Assembly (NCBI GenBank): GCA_003996215.1
Contig: QJPP01000028.1
Coordinates: 372,001-436,000, forward strand
DNA: 64,000 nt
Origin: Jaltomata sinuosa
Lineage: Eukaryota; Streptophyta; Magnoliopsida; Solanales; Solanaceae
Direction: 5' to 3'
The translations under genes were made by a program, and so were the position numbers. Within the stretch, counting starts at the first letter, position 1. Each line of letters opens with the position of its first letter. Below the pieces are notes generated by a model, which was given only the letters and a program-made list of their open reading frames with translations, was not told the origin of the DNA and did not search any database. Shown in pieces: positions 57,873 through 64,000 of the stretch.

Positions 57873-58334
57873 ATTATAGGCATAATATATAAGTGCTTTT
57901 TAATTTAGTTTTAATAGATATTTATATCATTTAATTTGAAGTATGTACAAGTAAGCACTTAAACTTGTATAAAGTTCAAAAAGTAGACAGGGGGCGAGCC
58001 ACGATTGCGGGTTCGATCGAATTCAGTAATTTTTGTTCAAACTTTGAATTTTTGGTAAGAATTTCGTCGAATATGTACGAATTATTAGTTTAGAATTCAA
58101 TAACTAAAAAAAATAGAATCTCGAACCCATAAACTTTAAATTCTGACTCTGCCTCTATAAGTAGACACACGTGTCTTACGTGACATCGTACATGGCGTGT
58201 CACGCGAATTGTCACATAGACGTATATCTACTTGTTCAACTTTATACAAATTTAATTGTCTACTTATACATATTTAAAATTAAAGAACATAAATGCGTAA
58301 AACTAAATTAAAAAATATATTTATATATTATACC
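57873..58334. mobile_element. TIR element with a nested foldback MITE
   Basis: Left end AGGCATAATATATAAGTGCT with ...TTAATTTAGTTTTAA; right end (minus strand) AGGTATAATATATAAATATA with ...TTAATTTAGTTTTACG. Both continue into AAGTA.GTACAAGTAAGCACTT-like and TTGTATAAAGTTCAA/TTGTATAAAGTTGAAC words. The block 57990-58155 (GGGGCGAGCCACGATTGC, ACTCTGCCTCTATAAG) is a GCGGAGCC-type foldback inserted into it. Confidence 0.6.
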
Positions 58335-59574
58335 TTAATTATATTGTTAAAACTCTTCTCATTTTTTTGGTTTAAAGCTACTTTTGTTTAAGAGAACCAT
58401 TAAAGAAAGAACTTTATTGGTGGGACTAAGAACTTCATAGGGTGCAGTACAGCAGGATGAAATGACAACAATTACCCACCACCACCACACACCCACACCG
58501 TTTCAAAATTATCTATCGCGATTTCTAAAAATATAATTAATTAATTTTATCTATTTTGTCGTTAGTGACAATCAAAATTACAAACATCTCAATAAAATAA
58601 ATTTTTAATAAAAAATATTATATTTTAAGACATAAATATATAACTTCATAAATTTAATAAAGAGATATTATTTCATAAATATTTGAAAAAAATGGGAGTA
58701 GAATATATACATATACACAGATCGAATTTAAATTCTACGCACAATTGAAATAAAAAAGAATTGCAGCGTCTAGAAGCATTCGTAAATAAATATTTGGTCT
58801 AGACAGCGTTTAGGTGTGTTTTGCTAATCATTGGATGATAATTCAGGTCATAAAACTCACACTCTCAATAGTTTAAATATGAAATTCGAAAAAATTAAAA
58901 TAATTTAATTGTGTTTTTTTACCCTTGTATAACTAGAAATCATATACTTTTGACTCCCAAAAGCGATAAAAGAGTTGGAATCGAATATCATATCTATAAT
59001 AACACAAAATAATATACCGGTGTAATCGCATAATAAGTGAGATTTGGGGGAAGGTGATGTGTACACATGATTCTAATTACTCTTATTTTGTGAAGGTAGA
59101 GAGGTTGTTTCTGATAGATTCTCAGCTCGAGTAAAGATATATTAGAATAATGGTTGTTGTCTCTTTCCTGCTCTCCTCTGCTACAGAATCCGGTGTTAGT
59201 TGAATAACCTTTGCTATTGAATCCGATGCTATATCAAAAATCAAGAGTATGGCATGGGTTACTTCAGCGTTGTAGCGTTGGTATTCGAACATTGGCTCGA
59301 GGAATTGTCTCTACTCCTTCTTACCCTGAAAAAGCAGGAACACCTTACGCTCTTGAACCGATAATCATCTTTCGGCTAATCTAGCCTCCTCCGTCTCTCA
59401 GGACCTACAAGGGGTAGCACAAGAAAGGTAGTGTGTGTTAGAGTTCGTGATGATGTATTGTCGTAAGATTTTCAATAGTGTGTACACAGTCTTACTCTTA
59501 ATTTATAAAGGTAAAAATGTTGTTTTTGGTAGACTCTCGACTCGAGTAAATGAGAAAGAGGTAGTAGATGTTAC
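58335..59574. other. Spacer with two reverse SINE tails
   Basis: No gene is supportable. Reverse TS-SINE/RTE tails lie at about 59035-59140 and 59440-59550 (minus). The piece between, 59150-59420, is less AT-rich (GGCATGGGTTACTTCAGCG, CAGGAACACCTTACGCTC) but is not recognised. Confidence 0.4.
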
Positions 59575-59830
59575 TCCCTCCGTTTCAATTTGTTTGACCT
59601 ACTTTCTATTTTAGTCCGTTTAAAAAAGAATGATCCTTTCCCTTTTTAGTAGCTTTTTAATTTCAACTTTCCATGTGACATGTTTAAGACCACAAGATTA
59701 AAGAGCATTTAGGTACATTTGGCATATCTTTAATTTAAGACCACAAGATTCAAAAGTCTTGTTTATTTTCTTAAACTCCGTGCCAAGTCAAAATAGGTCA
59801 ATCAATTTGAAACGGATGGAATATTTGTTT
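59575..59830. mobile_element. Stowaway-like MITE
   Basis: Ends ACTCCCTCCGTTTCAATTTG and CAATTTGAAACGGATGGAAT are inverted repeats about 255 bases apart. An internal partial duplication of TTAAGACCACAAGATTAAA is present. No coding content. Confidence 0.75.
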
Positions 59831-59897
59831 ACTTGATTAACTAAACTCTTTAATTTCATAACCATGGTTTGTAGCTCCATAATGTAGTTGTCAAACT

Positions 59898-59936
59898 GGG
59901 GTGGGGGTGGGTGTGGGGTGGGGGTGGGGGGGTTGG
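59898..59936 (+). other. G-quadruplex-prone G tract
   Basis: At least six runs of three or more G separated by one or two bases (GGGGTGGGGGTGGGTG...GGGGGTGGGGGGG). Such a run satisfies the common G4 pattern. It lies in spacer, not near a gene. Confidence 0.6.
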
Positions 59937-60044
59937 CTAGTCATGATCGATCAGGTTCTATGAATGTGGTCACTAAAAAGAAATAGCGATGGCACATTCA
60001 GATATTTGGTGATTCTCCTTCCTTCCGACCTTCCACATATATCG

Positions 60045-62505
60045 TCGCGAAGCCAGGAAGAGTCAAGGAGGTTTATTCAAACTCTTTGACAAAAAAACAC
60101 TATTTATATATAAATTAAATTAATTTTTATGTATATGTAATTGTTATTGAACGCTTTTTAAATTTTTCATATTTTAAACATTTTTAGTGAATATTGTGAC
60201 TTCGCTGCTACACATATAATGTCTATTATAAGATAACGTATCAACTAGAATATTCGCATAAGGTATTTTCGCCACATATTTGTGGGCACACCAATTACTA
60301 GTTGCAACTTTGATTTTGTCCAATCATTTTGAGGAGTATGATAAGGAATTTTTTGGTTCAACCTTTTGATTAAAAATCTAAATTAAGTTTGTATTAAAGC
60401 TCAAACTTTCGTTTTTGATTATTGTTAATAAAATTAACATTTAGTCTACCTCAACTATAAACTAAATTGAGACGATAATTTATTTCCTCAATTAATATGG
60501 AATGCTCTAACCTCTCTCATACGCGAAAGGTTAGTGAATATCTGAAGCATAGAAAATATAAACAAGGGGTCCCAAAGGAATTACCCAATTAAATTATTGA
60601 ATTCTCGTGATATATTATAGTGCAATTTGTAAAAGGAATTCAAAAATTGTTTTAAGTCATTCGATTCAAAATTTTATATGCGATACTATTATTATATTTT
60701 TCGAACCCCTTTGTTAGATTTTTTAGCTTCGCCATTTAATATGAGGTCCATTATTGAAAAAGACAACAACATGATTGGGTTTTGACGATGATATTATCTT
60801 TTTTATAAAATAATAATCGATTAAAATATTAGCATAAGGTATTTTCGCCACATCTTTTTGTGGTCACACCAACTACACTTGCAACTTTGATTTTGTCCAA
60901 TAATTTCAACAGGAGTTGTTTGGTTCAACAAATTCTAATTATGTTTTTATAGCTCAAACTTTTCTTAGTTTATTGCTAAGAAAATCAAGATCGAGTCTAT
61001 ATCAATCGTAAAACTAGTTCAAGATAACAACTTATTCCTTCAATTAATTAATATAAAATACTCTTAACCTTTCCTTCATATGAAAATTGATGAATATCTG
61101 GAGCATAGAAAATATAACATGAGCGACAGTAGAGCTATATAGGAGGGTAAGAAGGTATCAATAAGTCATCGGAAAATTATATTATTTAAAGGGATAAAAT
61201 TATCTTTTCGTTTATATATAAATTATTGAATGACTTTACTATTAAAAAAAAATTATAGTGCAATCACAAAGGACGTTGCTTTAGGTCATCGATTCATAAT
61301 TTCAAGTGTAATATTACTACAATATTTTTTTTTAATCTTCTTATTTGAATTCCTGACTCCGTCACTAAATATAAGTGTCTATCATTGAAAAATATGTGCC
61401 GACATGGATGAATGTGATTTTAATACCATATTAAGAAAATGAACATAAATCATCCGAAATCATATAAGAAAACAACAATCAACAAAATAAGGTAATTACT
61501 AATTAATTACCAAGTGAAGTTGAAGATAAATTTAACCAACAAAATAAAAATTAATTTAAGATCAATATGTTAAAATTCACCTTCTTTCTGCGAATTTATA
61601 TTAATGATATAATATTTACTTTACTTTCTACATTAATTAAATAATATTTAAATTTTTTTTAGTTTAATATTTATAAAAAAATAATATATCTTTTTATTTT
61701 ATTTCTTTTAACACAACAAACCAATAAGCATTTAATAAACTATCGTTGTAGCTTCAAAATGCAGCTATCAAACTAGGGTGTGTCCTAGTCATCTTTTTGT
61801 GCACGTAGTTACAAAGAAATACTGATGGCAGGTTTAGATTTTTTAAAACAAAGTGGACCATATACTTTTGTTAAAATAATCAGGTATTCAAAATTCATTA
61901 GCCCGATTAATTAGGTAGGAAACACTCTATTGAAATTATTTTTCATTATCAAGACTCGAATATGAAATCTACAGTTAAAGAATGAAGGGATTCCATCTAG
62001 TAGTGACGTTAGGAGCAATACACATGATGAAATCACGAGGATTCAACACATAGTCTATATATGTAATTGACTTATTTATATGGTACTTCCCTTCATCTCA
62101 ATTTCTGTGGTATTTTTCGGATTTCAAGATTCAAACAAGTCTATTTTTACTGTAATTTTTTTATATATTGTTTAAATATTTTGAATTGCCAATTATTATG
62201 AGTTATAGTATTTTTTATTATTTAGTTTTTAAATATATAAATTTTATACAGTATATTATTTTGATGAAAAGTTCAAATAATCCTATTTTGATATTCTAGC
62301 TCTGCCCATGACAAGGATAGGACGATGGACTAAAAATTAAAATATGGCCATAAGGTATTTTCGCCACATATGTGTGGGCACACCAATTACAAGTTGCAAT
62401 TAAAAATATCTCCAATTCCACGTGAAAAAAATGATCATATATTATGACAAAAATAACTTTGATATTATTACAGAAAAAAACAAAGATAAAAAAGGGGGAA
62501 ACAGT
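60045..62505. repeat. Duplicated intergenic units
   Basis: Two diverged copies (about 60235-60740 and 60822-61385) share ATAAGGTATTTTCGCCACAT, CACACCAA.TAC, TTGCAACTTTGATTTTGTCC and GAATATCTG.AGCATAGAAA. A third partial copy lies at about 62340-62405. No gene is in them. A GCGGAGCC-type foldback fragment lies at about 60045-60220. Confidence 0.65.
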
Positions 62506-62509
62506 GTAT

Positions 62510-62920
62510 GCAAGAGACTTTTTTTTTTGTTTTGTTTTCTCATTCGTCGTTCAGTATTTGTATTGAAGTTTGACTATATTTCGATCGTGCATTATAGGGT
62601 TTATTCAAAGGCAGCACTCCCAACAGGATTTTTTTCACACCCACGACTCAAACTCAAGACCTTTTTTTAAAGATGAAGGGACCCTACCATACCATCACAG
62701 CCCCATATTAGTGTATGAAAAAAGACTCCTTTTTTCCACTTAGTGTTCAATATTGATATTGGAGCTCGACTCGAATCACGCGTTGCAAGACCTATTTTGG
62801 GAACAACACTTCTAACATGATTTTTTTTATAGTCAAAACTCAAACTTGAAATTTGATTAAACATGAAGGAACCCTAACCGTCCACCGCAACCCCATATTG
62901 GTGTATGAAAAAGACTTGTG
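62510..62920. repeat. Tandem pair of ~200-base units
   Basis: The two units share GTTCA(G/A)TATT, GACT...AT..ATCG.GC.T, AACAC.TC.AACA.GATTTTTTT, GATGAAGG.ACCCTA and CCCATATT.GTGTATGAAAAA. The unit is related to the repeat upstream of LBD15 at 22230-22530. Confidence 0.55.
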
Positions 62921-63084
62921 GAAAGTGGGTAATTGACAAAGTTTTGTATAGTACTTCTCAAAGTATTCCCTACCACTACGATTTTGTGGCTATCACAAAC
63001 TCACTTTTTATATTCTTTTTGGTGTCACAAGTTGAATCACAAGAGACAACCACGTACAAATCATTACTTTTTAACAAAAGAAAA

Positions 63085-63320
63085 GATTTTTTTTAGCTAT
63101 AAAGTTCGTAGCTAAAATTTATATTGGATGTTTATATTAAATAAATAAATATATAACATGTTACTGTTAAAAAATAAGAATCAGTGATGAATGAATTCTA
63201 TGGCTAAACAGTAAAAATCCACCAATAATTATTATACTTATATAGTAACAGATTATCATAAAATTCTTTTAGCTATAAAGTTTGTAGCTAATTTCCAATT
63301 TGTTCTTTGTAGTGAGTGTT
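63085..63320. mobile_element. AGCTATAAAG/GTAGCTA MITE
   Basis: AGCTATAAAGTTCGTAGCTAA at the left and AGCTATAAAGTTTGTAGCTAA plus TTCTTTGTAGTG at the right. Internal TGGCTAAACAGTAAAAATC. It is a diverged relative of the family in CHX intron 1 and LBD15 intron 1. Confidence 0.5.
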
Positions 63321-63359
63321 TGTACATATTATATCCATCATATAATCGTTCAATATATA

Positions 63360-63650
63360 CAATATTAAAAAATTACTATTTATTTACTGAAATTTTTAAT
63401 CAAAAAATGTTCAGTGATTATTAAGACAAATATTTTGATTGAAACGGTGGGAAAAGAAAAATAGTAATGTTTTTTTATATGGAAAAATTTTAGTAATTTT
63501 TTTACTATTTCAGTGATAATCTGTTTCTCACAATGCATTTTCTCATTGAACTGGCTCGATGAAAAATGAGTGAGAAAATCATATTTTATAACATAAATTT
63601 TTTCACTAATTCGAAATGAAAAAAACTTTTATTTCTCGATTAATTCACCT
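63360..63650 (-). mobile_element. CACTA-type MITE, reverse copy
   Basis: Contains CAGTGATTATTAAGACAAAT, TTTGATTGAAACGGTGGGAA, TTTCAGTGATAATCTGTTTC and TTCACTAATTCGAAATGAAA, which align in reverse order with 45009-45288. No coding frame. Confidence 0.6.
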
Positions 63651-64000
63651 AATGGCAGTAAATTGAATTTATTTATTGTAAACATCCGATATGAGTAAAT
63701 ATTTACCCAGCCCCATTGTTCCCATCCCAATAGTGAACTAACATCTTCAAATAATTGTGAAATATCATCTATAAACAAATACATTATTAACATGCATGTT
63801 TAATGTAGTTAAGTAATCCCATAACATAACAATATGTTAAAATTGCCAGGATAAGTACTGACATTAGTCATACTTGTCATGCTATAAATAATAATATATG
63901 TTAGGAAAAGTATTATATAAAAATATTAAGTCAGTGTATATATGCACTTCTAAACCAAGGTGGAAATTTAAAAAAAAAAAATATAAGCTAATAAGTTAAA
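63651..64000. other. Featureless AT-rich end
   Basis: No gene, RNA or repeat family is supportable in the last 350 bases. Confidence 0.5.

Noticed and set aside
62422..62670. 82-residue plus-strand frame near the end
   Set aside because: Lies across a tandem repeat and T-rich tract; no protein features.

Overview
The window is nuclear DNA of a flowering plant, most probably a Solanum species (tomato/potato group). It is AT-rich and gene-poor, with seven recognisable intact protein genes, several of them split by introns with clean GT/AG borders. The Solanum assignment rests on Au-type and TS/RTE-type SINE tails, many Stowaway-like and other TIR elements, and fragments of an R1-type (late blight resistance-like) NLR. 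All calls come from reading the sequence and the supplied translations; no database search was made.

Layout. 1-6080: a plastid DNA insertion with a decayed trnV-GAC, an Au-like SINE and AT-rich spacer. 6085-11214: a three-exon cation/H+ exchanger (CHX, minus) with a decayed copy of its 3' end downstream and duplications in both introns. 11885-13336: an intronless membrane-anchored FkbM-type methyltransferase-like protein (minus). 13337-20372: spacer with a probable Helitron and RTE-LINE 3' ends. 20373-22003: LBD15-like LOB-domain transcription factor (minus) with a 14-nt first coding exon. 23765-25110: mitochondrial DNA insertion carrying the start of nad5. 29599-31586: BCS1/AATP1-like AAA-ATPase (minus), whose promoter and first seven codons are copied head-to-head at 32604-32987. 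33170-37545: decayed L1 LINE and two LRR-end fragments of R1-like NLRs. 41036-41572: small basic protein with a DUF688-like motif (minus), its 3' end duplicated in tandem. 50392-51834 (plus) and 54912-56804 (minus): two CBL-interacting protein kinases (CIPKs) in tail-to-tail orientation. The last 7 kb is nested MITEs and duplicated spacer.

Functionally the genes are individual loci, not an operon or cluster. The CIPK pair and the CHX transporter both belong to plant ion and calcium signalling, but nothing here links them. The most distinctive theme is local duplication at gene edges: CHX intron 2 and 3' end, AAA-ATPase promoter, DUF688-like 3' end, and CIPK intron donor. I found no previously undescribed multi-gene system. 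The strongest candidates for follow-up are the AAA-ATPase promoter inverted repeat (possible hairpin or small-RNA source), the MITE-filled intron behind the LBD15 micro-exon, and the duplicated splice-donor segments.
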